From positions 3,268,696-3,332,695 of the forward strand of contig OZ025874.1 of the NCBI GenBank assembly GCA_964019415.1: a DNA stretch of 64,000 bases, given 5' to 3'. This document shows, one piece after another, positions 24,896-40,737 of this stretch. Origin of the DNA: Ianthella basta. Lineage: Eukaryota > Porifera > Demospongiae > Verongiida > Ianthellidae. Position numbers and translations under genes: made by a program. Positions within the stretch are counted from its first letter, which is position 1. Each line of letters starts with the position of its first letter. The notes under the pieces were generated by a model. It did not search any database and was not told the origin of the DNA. It saw only the letters and a program-made list of their open reading frames with translations.

Positions 24896-25935
24896 ATGAA
24901 GCCTCTCCAGGTCCACCTACTGCAGGTATGTGTACTCTGCATCTGGCTGCTCACATGTCCAGTACTGGAGTAGCTTCCACTGACTACAGAACCATGTGGG
25001 TTAGTACAGCAGGAGTGGATAGTCCACAGTGTATACTTGATACACTAACAGGCATTAATGGCCCACTATACCCTGCCCGTGCACGAAACCTAAATGAATC
25101 ATGCAGGTCACTGAACTATGCTATTACACACATAAAGAATTATACAATGATTGTTGTTTTGTGTGGCACTCACGAAATCAAACCACTTGATGACAGCTCA
25201 CCAGACAGCACTCCACTGTCAAACATCAAGAGGTTAAGTATTGAGGGGAAGTGTTTAATTGGACTGCCATAAATTCACTGCACAAATGCAGCAAATTTGG
25301 CATTGTACAAAGTTCAATTACTTTTGATTAGGTCATTAGCATTCAACAACTGTGGTGAGCAGCTACAGTACAGGGATTCCCTCTCCCGTTCATCAGTGCT
25401 GTACATTCAGGACTGCAATACAGTAGTGATAGCACATGTTAACATAACTATCACTGGTCCCTATGGAAGAGGCATTTCCTTCATCAGGTACAAATGAAAC
25501 AGTAGCAGATGGGGATGTACAGGTGACAGTAGCAGATGGGCGTGCATGGGTGAGATTTCTTTTTGTCTCCATATACCATTATGGGTTTCATGGCAGTGAA
25601 GTACACTGTGAAACTGTAGGGCAACAGACTCTTCCTTGCCAAATGCAAACCTTCAGATGACACTGCAGAACACTATAATTTTCAATGCTAATGCCCATTC
25701 CAACAATAGCCTTACCATTGACTTCACAGGCATCAACATCACTGTGATGGGAGATGGAGAGGGCTGTAGAATTGATCTATTCAATGTCTCTGTTAATATA
25801 AGCACCAATGGTATTGGCACCTCATTGTCTCAACTAGACAACGTAAGGAATTATGAAGTACAGCTCACAGACATAGTCATCACAGACATATGGAAGAAAC
25901 TGCAAAACAATACTAATGTTGACATTGCATTTGTG
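24896..25935 (+). pseudogene. psiR: decayed 5' fragment of a receptor gene
   Basis: Homologous to about the first 345 codons of R1-R3. Damage visible: a 2-bp insertion in the signal-peptide segment (CTCACATGTCCAG against CTCACATCCAG), a TAA at 25270 where the others have CAA, a 1-bp insertion near 25491, and an imperfect duplication of a GTAGCAGATGGG segment. Homology ends near 25935, so the stalk and membrane domain are absent. Its mid-ectodomain matches R2 better than R1 or R3 (for example NVSVNIST and DIWKK). Confidence 0.9.
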
Positions 25936-26769
25936 AAAGCTAATTATTGCATAGCTATTGATATTATGACTACACAGGGGAACAATATCATTATCTATAA
26001 AGTAACCCGCTGCAGGATACCATGTATTGACTAGTATAGTATACACTCCCAACAATTGCAACCTACCATATTAGGAAGTACTGTAATTCAGTAGCTACAG
26101 TGAAAATAGACAGCTATTCATCTGCTCTTTAACAAAGCCATGATCAATGCTTGTTCTAAGTACTTATATACCATTGTAACTTGCACTGTATAAAACCTAC
26201 TGTCATGCAGTGACTGAGGAAGACAGTGCATGTGCATGTGTGCATGTAATTCAGTAGCTACAGTGAAATTGATAGTGCTATTCACCTCTTTGACAAAGCC
26301 ATAATCAATGCTTGTACTATAATATTAGGTATTATACCATTACAACTTGCACTGTATAAAACCCACTGTCATGCAGTGGATCAAGCTATACAGCCCATTT
26401 AAGCAGATCAGGCAAACAGTTACAACTTTGTGAAATCCCTAACTGGTGTGCATGTCACTGGCCGCCACTGAAGGCTACACAGGAATCATTGCAGTTGGTA
26501 TGTCACTTCAGTAGCCTGCATGGTATATATCACTCTCTATAGCTAGCTAGAGATTACCAGCTGCAGAGTTCTTTGTGCACTTGCAATTGCATATTAGGAC
26601 TGTCATACTTTGTCAGATGTATTAATTATTAGCATGCACTTCATCTCAGTTCAGCTTCTGCCCCACAAATATATGTAAGTATTACCAGCTGTAATGTGGT
26701 CTACACTTTTGCTTCCCAACAAAATTCACTTGCAGGCCCAGCCCACTCACATCTGAGGGTTTGAACACA
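25936..26769 (+). promoter_or_regulatory. R3 upstream region: tandem TATA modules, leader exon and intron
   Basis: Two imperfect tandem copies (about 26071-26228 and 26246-26400) each contain ACTGTATAAAACC (TATA-like boxes at 26189-26195 and 26355-26361). A block shared with R1 follows, ending at a candidate donor GTATGTC at 26498, and an acceptor ACTTGCAG ends at 26735, 34 bp before the ATG. I infer transcription from one or both TATA-like modules and a leader intron of about 238 bp. Confidence 0.45.
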
Positions 26770-29700
26770 ATGAAGCCTCTCCAGGTCTGCCTACTGCAGG
26801 TATGTGTACTCTGCATCTGGCAGCTCACATCCGGTACTGGAGCAGCTTCCACTGACTACAGGACCATGTGGGTTAGCACAGCAGGAGTGGATAGTCCACA
26901 GTGTATACTTGATACACTAGCAAGTGACCCACTACCCCATCCACGCCACACTAATGAAACATGTGGGTCACTGAACTATGCTATTACACACATGACAAAT
27001 TATTCTATCATTCTTGTTTTGTGTGGCACTCATGAACTCAAACCACTTGATGCCAGTTCACCAGACAGCACACTATTGTCAAACATCAAGAAGTTAAGTT
27101 TAGAGGGGAATTGTTCTATTGGACTTCCACAAATTCACTGCACAAATGGAGCAAACTTGGCATTTTACAAAGTTCAATTACTTGGGATTGAGAAATTAGC
27201 ATTCAACAACTGTAGTGAACAGCTACAGTACAGTGATTCCCTCTCCCGTTCATCAGTGCTGTACATTCAGGACTGCAATACAGTACTGATAGCACATGTT
27301 AGCATAACTATCACTGGTCCCTATGGAAGAGGCATTTCCTTCATCAGGGACAATGAAACAGTTGCAGATGGGGATGTACGGGTGAGATTTGATTTTGTCT
27401 CCATATACCATTATGGGTTTCATGGCAGTGGAATACACTGTGAAATTGTAACAGGTAGGGCAACAAGCACATCCTTGCCAAGTGCAAACCTTCAGATGAT
27501 TCAGCAGAACATTGAAGTTATTAATGCTAATGCCCATTCCAACAATAGCCTTACCATTGGCTTCACAGGCATCAACATCACTGTGATGGGAGATGGAGAG
27601 GATGGTAAAATTTCTCTAATCAATGTTTCTGTCAACAGAAGCACCACTAGTGGCACTAGCATCTCAATATCTCTGCTAGACAATGTAAGCAACTTTCAAG
27701 TACAGCTCATAGGCTTAGTTATCACAGGCAAACGGAAGAAACCGCTAATCAGAACGAAAGTCGTTTTTGTTACAGCCTCACATTTTGATTACTTATCCAG
27801 TTATGCCAAGAGTGCTGCAAACAACACCAATGTGTGTACATATTCCTATATCAAGATTGAACTCAGAAACAATTCAAAGGACAACCGCATACTAATTCAA
27901 GATGTACGGGTTATGCACAGAAGTGGCATCACTCCAGGCAGTGCATTCTCTATTGAAGTTACAGATCATTCAGAGGGAAACAGTATTTGGCTACTAGATA
28001 TATGGCTAGTACAAATGAAGAGCTCCAGCATCTCCAGTGCACACAGAAGAGGACTACAAGTAATACTTACTAAAATGGCAAGGAAAAATGTAATATGGGT
28101 GGATGACTTATGGTCTTACTCTCACAGAGCATATTGTGGTGGTGGAGCATATGTTGAATTCAGTGGAAAAGCAATGGTGAATTCGGTGGAATTCAGTACA
28201 AGCATTTTTCAACAAAACCATGCCTTCAGAGGTGGCGGTATTGCTGTAGTGTACAAGGACTTTGCCACACAGAATGTAATCAAGTTAGACCATGTAGCTG
28301 TCAGTGGTAACTTTGCAGAACTGGGTGGTGGGGTCTATCTCATCCTGCAGGATTCATCAAATGATAACACCATTGTTCTCACTGATACAGAGGTTACCAA
28401 CAATGTTGCGCACTGTGGAGGAGGTATATTCATTCGCTTTCAGGAAACATCAGTAGCAGGCAATGTTAAACTATGCCGAGGTTATCTAATAAACAATACC
28501 TTACTCCCATCAGAGAAGCATGACATGATGGGTGGAGGTGTCCATGTGGAGTTCTCCACTGTCAGTGCCACTTTCAGGACAGACAACACTGTCAATTTTA
28601 CATCTTATGATTTTTACTTTAATGCCGCAAGCCATGGAATTGGCGGGGGTATATCTGTACTCTACAAACACTCACGTTACCAAGGTGATAATGGAGATGC
28701 TGTGTGGTTGGAACATTCACTTTTGTTCGGCAACAAGGCTGTAAGTGGAAATGCGTGTGCCTTCCAGTCACTCCCTACTCATGGGAAGAGGTTGTTCAGA
28801 GGCGTCAGAATAACTGATACTCTTGTATTTTATAGTACTGCTGATTCTGACAGTTCAATCATTAAAGAGCTATCACAGATGACGGATTCCAACTATTATG
28901 TCCTAATTGAAATATCTAAGGCTCTTCTAAAGAAGCTGCTATCACTACCTATCAACCCTTTGGTTCAGGTGCAAGCCAACACAAACATGATTCTTGTAAA
29001 ATCAGTACAGATGTTAGCAGATGACTTATACATCTTGTGTAGAACTGCCTCACAGGGAATATACTCACTAGACTCAGAAATTGTGGTGCAGGGAGATACA
29101 ATGTCAATGGTGGGATTCTGCGTTGCTACCCATGGTGGTGCTATTGCTCTGCATGGAGAGAGTCACATCACAATGTCACCAAATGCAGGTTTAATACCCT
29201 TTGGAAACCATGCTTTCCATCGAGGAGGGGCCTTGTATGCTACCTCTGCACCTGGTGTGGTACCAGTATCAAATTGCTTCTTCCAAAGTGAAATCGGCAG
29301 TGTGCTTCTTGTCAATAGTAACTCAGCCAATGCTGATGGACACTCAGCTTATGTATCAGATTTTAGAAACTGCCTCTACCGCCAAAGCATATGGAAGTAT
29401 GATGCTAACTATGCACCGCCTTGGTTCATCCAACTAAATCGTACACTTGATAAACAAGAGTTTATTTATTATGATATTTTTAATGAAGACAAGCCAACCA
29501 CTGAGGTAAGGACTGCTCCCTATCATGTCGCCAGTACCCCAGTCAATGTGGGCAAATCATTGACCATACCCTTCATCCCTGGCAAACAGAAGAGACTTCC
29601 CTACACTCATGCATATGATGCATTTGGCAATAATATTACTTCACTGTTCACAGTACAGATTAACAAGATGGATACCTCACCACCTGTAGAACTGAATCTT

Positions 29701-31641
29701 TTCTCAAAGTACACTGCTGACTTTACAGTCATCCTCCATGGCATTCCACTGCAGCATGGCATTACCAAACATTCCTTTCCTAACACATCTGCAATAATTC
29801 AAACTCCTCAGTTGGTTCTGCAGTCAGTAGACAACATAGATCTACTCCTGGTGATGAACACTGAGCTCCAGTGTTGTCCTCCTGGATACATCTTTCGATA
29901 TGGCTCAGGAGATATGGGAACATGTCACTGTGGAATGCCCAGTGTGACTGGGATAGCAAAATGTATTAATGACGATAAAGAGATGGTTGCTGTCTTGAAG
30001 AGAGACCACTGGGCTGGATATCTACCATTCCATGACCAACACAGCTGTGATGGACAGAAGTTCTTCACTGGACAATGCCCTCCAGGTTATTGTCAAACAC
30101 AAACAATCACCCTTCCACAGAACAACTCTCAGCAAGAGCTCCAAGATCTGATGTGTAATGGATCTAACAGAAAGGGAATCCTCTGTGGAGACTGCCTTGA
30201 AGGGAAAGGCATTGCGGTGAACTTCAATGGGATAAGACCAGTGTGTGTCAGTTGTGAGGAAGGGCTCAGTAAAGTGGGCATTCTTGTGTGGATCCTGAGT
30301 GAGTGGATGCCCATGCTTGCCTTCATGCTTGTCTTGATGCTCTTCAACATTGATCTAGTGTCAGGAAATTTCAACTCATTTCTGCTGTTTGCCCAACTCC
30401 TGGCTTTCTCCACCATCAGAGGTGATGCTGAATTGGGACCAGTGCACAATGCATTTGTCAGGATATACCGATTTCTGTATGGCATGTGGAACCTAGACTT
30501 CTTTGGTGTGCTCCTCCCCCCGTACTGCCTTGCCCCACATGCCCATCTCACCCTGCTACAGACACTCCTTCTGCACTACTCCATTGGACTGTTCCCACTG
30601 ACAGTGGCCATCACACTCACTGTTCTGGAGAGGTCAGCAGAGAAATGGATATGCTGTCATCGAGTGGACCAGTGCCTCAGGAGAATGCGACGATGGAAGG
30701 CAAAGTATTCAGATGGCATGTCATACGACAGAGCACTTCCTGCCTTTGTCATTCTTGGATTCAGTCGCTTCCTGGTCAGCTCCTCTTACATTCTTGTCCA
30801 CCAGAATATCATAGGGGACGGTGGAGAGGGGAGGAAGGTGGTGTGGTGGCAGGGCTCTGTACCCTATGGCTCCATCCAACACATTGCCTACTTCATACCA
30901 GCCATTATCATATTGCTGGTGTTTGTCCTTCTACCCTCCTTTCTTCTCCTCACTCTTCCCATTGTGCCTCAGCTGTTTGGTAGACTCCTCATAGCTGTGC
31001 CACCATTGAGGAAACTGCAGAGGATGCAGACATTCTGCAGCAATGTCTACACTGACAGATGGGTATACCACTTTGTCAATGTATTGCAAGGTTGCTACCA
31101 AGAACACTTCAGAAGCTTTTCTTCCCTCTACCTATTCCATCGCATTGTCCACCTGCTTGTGGCCACGTTCATACCCAGAACAGAAGATGCTCTTCGCACA
31201 CAGATCTTCCTTACTGTGGCCTTGCTGCTACTCATTGCTGCCTGCCAGCCCTACAATTCACACAGACTCAACACTTTGGATGCAGCCATCCTTGGTAACC
31301 TGGCCCTCATCCTCATCCTGAGTCTTCACATAACTGATCGCAACACACCCATTGAGACAAGACAGTTCTTTGCTTCCCTCCAGATGATCCTCATCTACCT
31401 ACCCCTCCTGTATCCTGGCATTCTACTTGGAAGAAAGGTGTACCTGAAGTGCAGACAGTTGAGATGCTGCCAGAAACAGGAAGAAGAAAGAGAAGATAAT
31501 GTTGAGCCACTTTTGGAAGCGCCAGCAGAGAGACTTGGGAACCTTGTTCTAATAACAGAACTGCGTGCTGGAGTGCCTACCTCAGAGGATGATGATGATA
31601 CAGTGACTCCTACTGAGACAGAGACTGAAACATACAACTAG
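26770..31641 (+). CDS. Receptor R3: intact giant multi-pass membrane protein
   Basis: 1,623 aa from ATG 26770, same architecture as R2: signal peptide to about 25; N-terminal module YRTMWVSTAGVDSPQC ... CGSLNYAI; beta-helix-like ectodomain with GGG turns (HAFRGGGIAVVY, NFAELGGGVYLIL, NVAHCGGGIF); Cys-rich stalk about 1033-1165; hydrophobic segments from about 1170 (VGILVWILSEW) to 1550 (ILIYLPLLYPGILL); acidic tail. One coding exon. Ectodomain segments alternate in similarity: like R2 near residues 110-150 and 390-420, like R1 near 290-330 and 880-920. The gene lies tail-to-tail with TAF3, stops 634 bp apart, an arrangement copied in the R1 and R2 units. Surface recognition or adhesion is a guess from architecture. 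Confidence 0.85.
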   Translation: MKPLQVCLLQVCVLCIWQLTSGTGAASTDYRTMWVSTAGVDSPQCILDTLASDPLPHPRHTNETCGSLNYAITHMTNYSIILVLCGTHELKPLDASSPDSTLLSNIKKLSLEGNCSIGLPQIHCTNGANLAFYKVQLLGIEKLAFNNCSEQLQYSDSLSRSSVLYIQDCNTVLIAHVSITITGPYGRGISFIRDNETVADGDVRVRFDFVSIYHYGFHGSGIHCEIVTGRATSTSLPSANLQMIQQNIEVINANAHSNNSLTIGFTGINITVMGDGEDGKISLINVSVNRSTTSGTSISISLLDNVSNFQVQLIGLVITGKRKKPLIRTKVVFVTASHFDYLSSYAKSAANNTNVCTYSYIKIELRNNSKDNRILIQDVRVMHRSGITPGSAFSIEVTDHSEGNSIWLLDIWLVQMKSSSISSAHRRGLQVILTKMARKNVIWVDDLWSYSHRAYCGGGAYVEFSGKAMVNSVEFSTSIFQQNHAFRGGGIAVVYKDFATQNVIKLDHVAVSGNFAELGGGVYLILQDSSNDNTIVLTDTEVTNNVAHCGGGIFIRFQETSVAGNVKLCRGYLINNTLLPSEKHDMMGGGVHVEFSTVSATFRTDNTVNFTSYDFYFNAASHGIGGGISVLYKHSRYQGDNGDAVWLEHSLLFGNKAVSGNACAFQSLPTHGKRLFRGVRITDTLVFYSTADSDSSIIKELSQMTDSNYYVLIEISKALLKKLLSLPINPLVQVQANTNMILVKSVQMLADDLYILCRTASQGIYSLDSEIVVQGDTMSMVGFCVATHGGAIALHGESHITMSPNAGLIPFGNHAFHRGGALYATSAPGVVPVSNCFFQSEIGSVLLVNSNSANADGHSAYVSDFRNCLYRQSIWKYDANYAPPWFIQLNRTLDKQEFIYYDIFNEDKPTTEVRTAPYHVASTPVNVGKSLTIPFIPGKQKRLPYTHAYDAFGNNITSLFTVQINKMDTSPPVELNLFSKYTADFTVILHGIPLQHGITKHSFPNTSAIIQTPQLVLQSVDNIDLLLVMNTELQCCPPGYIFRYGSGDMGTCHCGMPSVTGIAKCINDDKEMVAVLKRDHWAGYLPFHDQHSCDGQKFFTGQCPPGYCQTQTITLPQNNSQQELQDLMCNGSNRKGILCGDCLEGKGIAVNFNGIRPVCVSCEEGLSKVGILVWILSEWMPMLAFMLVLMLFNIDLVSGNFNSFLLFAQLLAFSTIRGDAELGPVHNAFVRIYRFLYGMWNLDFFGVLLPPYCLAPHAHLTLLQTLLLHYSIGLFPLTVAITLTVLERSAEKWICCHRVDQCLRRMRRWKAKYSDGMSYDRALPAFVILGFSRFLVSSSYILVHQNIIGDGGEGRKVVWWQGSVPYGSIQHIAYFIPAIIILLVFVLLPSFLLLTLPIVPQLFGRLLIAVPPLRKLQRMQTFCSNVYTDRWVYHFVNVLQGCYQEHFRSFSSLYLFHRIVHLLVATFIPRTEDALRTQIFLTVALLLLIAACQPYNSHRLNTLDAAILGNLALILILSLHITDRNTPIETRQFFASLQMILIYLPLLYPGILLGRKVYLKCRQLRCCQKQEEEREDNVEPLLEAPAERLGNLVLITELRAGVPTSEDDDDTVTPTETETETYN

Positions 31642-32274
31642 TGATAATAGAATTAGTTTTAATACTGCATTCATATTTTGACAGTTATTCAATGCATCAC
31701 AGAATAACATGCACTAACATAAAATGTGTATCATTTATATAATATGCATCAACCTGCATGAGCATCTAATCATGACTGCATGACTGATCTGAATTCATGT
31801 TGAATAATTACTAACATCAGTATACACGTAGTTGACCAGTTCATTTTAGTAGCATGCATGCTGCATAATAATTATATACTTGCTATGGTTCACTTATGAA
31901 TAATATTTTATATTAATGTTGTGAAAGATAGCTTCCATGTAGCTCCATATCTCGCTTGTTAGAGATGCACTTCAATGTCAAGAACACAGTTATTCAGGCT
32001 TCAGAAATTGTGATGTTTAGTAGCTAGAGCAATTAATGTAAACAAATTAATTATATGGCATAATGGATATAGGAGCACATGCAGCACAAAAATTGGCATT
32101 GCATCCAAATTATATTAAATGTACTTCGAAAACAATTATTGCTATTTGACTTACATCACTGAAGTGTAATTGCAGAAATAAAAACTACACAATCAGCACA
32201 CAAAACAGAATCATGTCCCAAATGTGTAAGTCAACACAACACTGCCACAGTTCGGTTGGACATGGACGGTGCAG
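31642..32274. other. Convergent intergenic region R3 / TAF3
   Basis: AT-rich; must contain the 3' UTRs and polyadenylation signals of both genes. Similar to the flanks of R1 and R2. No gene seen. Confidence 0.6.
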
Positions 32275-38104
<5,830 letters not shown>

Positions 38105-38133
38105 TTTGTTTGCTTGTGGATCACCTCAGGAAA
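38105..38133. promoter_or_regulatory. 29-bp head-to-head gap between TAF3 and RIDA start codons
   Basis: The TAF3 ATG (38104, minus) and RIDA ATG (38134, plus) are separated by 29 bp. Each start codon sits in a YY1-like context (TAF3: AAAATGGCGGAGG; RIDA: AAAATGGCTGCC), a motif that in other animals often overlaps transcription starts. Either the leaders are extremely short or the two 5' UTRs overlap and promoter elements lie inside the neighbour's first exon. No TATA box seen. Confidence 0.7.
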
Positions 38134-39940
38134 ATGGCTGCCAGCGGAGCGATCAGGCGGGCGATTGTCAGCACAGCAGCTTCTCCCAAAGCAATTGGGC
38201 CATACAGGTAATTACTATGACGAGAATTTTACCAATCATGTGCGTGGTTCAGTGTTCAATGTGTTGTTCAAGATATGTTTTGTGTGAAACCGTACACTCA
38301 TTTGCACGTGGTGCAAACACACTTGACCTTCCGTGATATATCAGCAGTTTGCATCTTGTGTACAAATTGTGTCTTTGTAGCTGATTTGTATTATTATATT
38401 ATTCATTAATATGTAAGTATCCCGATGTAGCTGTATGCACTCCTCAGTGTACACACGTGTGAACACTTGGACACAATGCTGTCCACTGTATTGTCAAAGA
38501 CCATTGAGCACACTATGGAGGTGTATCCTGCCACATGAGTTAATGTCATGCATTAATTCGCTGTGAGCTGAGTTTGATACATAATCACACACACATTGAC
38601 AGTGTTTAGTGCAAAGATGAGAATAGAGTAGTTTATTAGACTCACAAGAGAGACAGGACCCTCACTGACCACCGGACCCAGTGGTGTCAGGTACATGGTT
38701 GCGCTTTTATTGAGTGCCACTCAGACACATTACTGCAGATGTCAGCAATGAATAGCATACTCTAAGTGTCAACCACCACACAAGAGAGTGGGTCCTGCCT
38801 GGTACTGTACACACATGGGCATGCGGTCAAAGGACATCACGACTGTCAAGAGCCATTGCTAGAGTGCACCACATGGGGGTGTATTGTGGTGCTTGCATTA
38901 TGCAGTGCTACTATTAATGGAGACACCCTTGTTTGTAGATACTACATTATTGGGTTATTGGAGTTTATTTAACTGGGGAAACTTCTAAAGGGTCACCAGG
39001 GGTGTATTGCGGGGTGGGGGATGATCTTGCCCCCTCCCGACGCCCTTGAAATTTGACAAGCCTATTGTCAGCAAGTATTGCTTCCTTTACTCCTTTGCAT
39101 CACCACTCTTATTTCTTGGAACTTCAGTTTCACGCCCCCCTCTCCCCCTTGAAGATTTTCTAATTACAGCACTGGTCATTGTTGCTTAGTTACTGGTTTA
39201 CATTGGTCTGTGTGTTCTTGTCCACTGCAGCCAGGCTGTAAAGGCTAATGGAATGGTCTATCTCTCTGGGCAGCTTGGCTTGGATGCAAAGGTAATACTG
39301 TGTATGTTTTACTGCATGCACGGACTACTTGTGTGGTTGTGTGCACGTTAACATGAACTGTTACATAGTCTACTAACACTTGCTTTAGTCTTGTGTGCTA
39401 GCCCCTCCTCCCCCTCCCCCTCCTCCACCACCACCATCATGGAAGTGGGTGCTAGCATTGCATGAGACCACTAGTGTCCAGAGCCTGTGTCCTGTTCAGT
39501 CACTGATTACTGCATGATGCCATTCCTGAATTTAACAGGCTCGGTTATCATAATCTGTGGTAGGCATATCACAATGGTGATGCGAGGTATCGTCAGACAC
39601 ACGGTTGCATTGGATTGCTTAAGTATACATGTACTCTGAAAGCTGAGCAGGAGCAAGCAATAGGGTTGTTTGTTGGAGTACTGCAACTTTGAGCCAGGGG
39701 CTAATGGGAAATATGCAATAATCACAGCTCTTTGACTACTTATGCAATTCTACCAGATCCTTCCTTTTCCATGGGAAGGGAATGGGGTGGTGCATGATAC
39801 TACACTTGTTCTTGTTCACCTCTCAGTTTGTTTCTGTCAATTACTGGTTTCTCTGTTGTTGTTTGTGCATGCTTCATCGTACCCGGACAGTCAATGAATT
39901 TGGTTAGTGACAACGTTGTTGAGCAGACAAAACAGGTAAG

Positions 39941-39976
<36 letters not shown>

Positions 39977-40368
39977 ATGTTGTGCGCATACATGCATGCA
40001 TGCGTGTATATGTGTGTGCATGTAATGGTTGTAAACACACTTTATCACTATGAATGTGTAGTCTAATGCTTCCCTTCACAACACCTCCATAGGCATTGAC
40101 AAACATGAAACATGTTTTGGAGGCTGCCAACTCCAATCTTGCCAGTGGTAAGTTGTACGTTGCACTACAACCAGTGACTGCAGGTAGCCCTCGACTGTCT
40201 GTGCTAGTACGGCTGTGGCGTTGTGTTTGTTGGTTGCAGTTGTCAAGACAACGGTGTTTCTAGCAGACTTGAAGGACTATGCTGATGTTAACAAGGCATA
40301 TGCTGAGTGTGAGTCGTCACGCAAACACAATCTCATCACATGCTCATGTACACATGCATGTACATACA

Positions 40369-40448
<80 letters not shown>

Positions 40449-40679
40449 TAACTGCTTTGTCATTTAGCACAATGTAAGTCTATCTTCTTCTACCTTCATA
40501 GCTGCAATACTCTGTGAATACTTTTCATTTTTATTAAATGTTTATCTCTTTTGTGTTTTTTAGTTTTCCCTGCAGACCCCCCTGCTCGCAGTGCAGTGCA
40601 GGTTGCTAGGCTACCAAAGGATGCCAAAGTGGAGATTGAGGCCATTGCTGTAGCTCAAGATAGTAGTGCTAATTTGTAA
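38134..40679 (+). CDS. RIDA: RIDA, 2-iminobutanoate/2-iminopropanoate deaminase
   Basis: Six plus-strand exons: 38134-38207, 39231-39291, 39891-39935, 40093-40147, 40240-40308 and 40564-40679. All have GT-AG introns and matching phases; the CDS is 420 nt, 139 aa (human RIDA 137). RidA enzymes hydrolyse reactive enamine/imine intermediates such as 2-aminoacrylate. Family hallmarks: RAIVSTAASPKAIGPYSQAV at the start, YLSGQLGLD, KTTVFLADLKDY, and PPARSAVQVARLPKDAKVEI with the substrate-binding Arg at residue 110. Exon 5 and 6 junctions are clean. Only 58 bp separate its stop from the T1 ATG. Its last exon has relics at 45530 and 59727. Confidence 0.95.
39945..39974. repeat. (TG)n tract in RIDA intron 3
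   Basis: Starts nine bases after the donor GTAAGT of exon 3. Confidence 0.9.
40367..40446. repeat. (CA)n microsatellite in RIDA intron 5
   Basis: About 80 bp of CA repeat; a shorter descendant accompanies the RIDA relic at 59727. Confidence 0.95.
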
Positions 40680-40692
40680 CTTGTCTTTTAGA

Positions 40693-40737
40693 CGCCATTT
40701 TAGGTGGGCCTTCTACATCACGTGACTATATTTCAAG
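40693..40737 (+). promoter_or_regulatory. T1 promoter module with GCCATTTT and E-box
   Basis: GCCATTTT at about 40694 (YY1-like in reverse) and the palindromic E-box TCACGTGA at 40718-40725, 13 bp before the ATG. The same pair precedes T2, T3 and T7. The whole space between RIDA and T1 is 58 bp. Confidence 0.6.
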
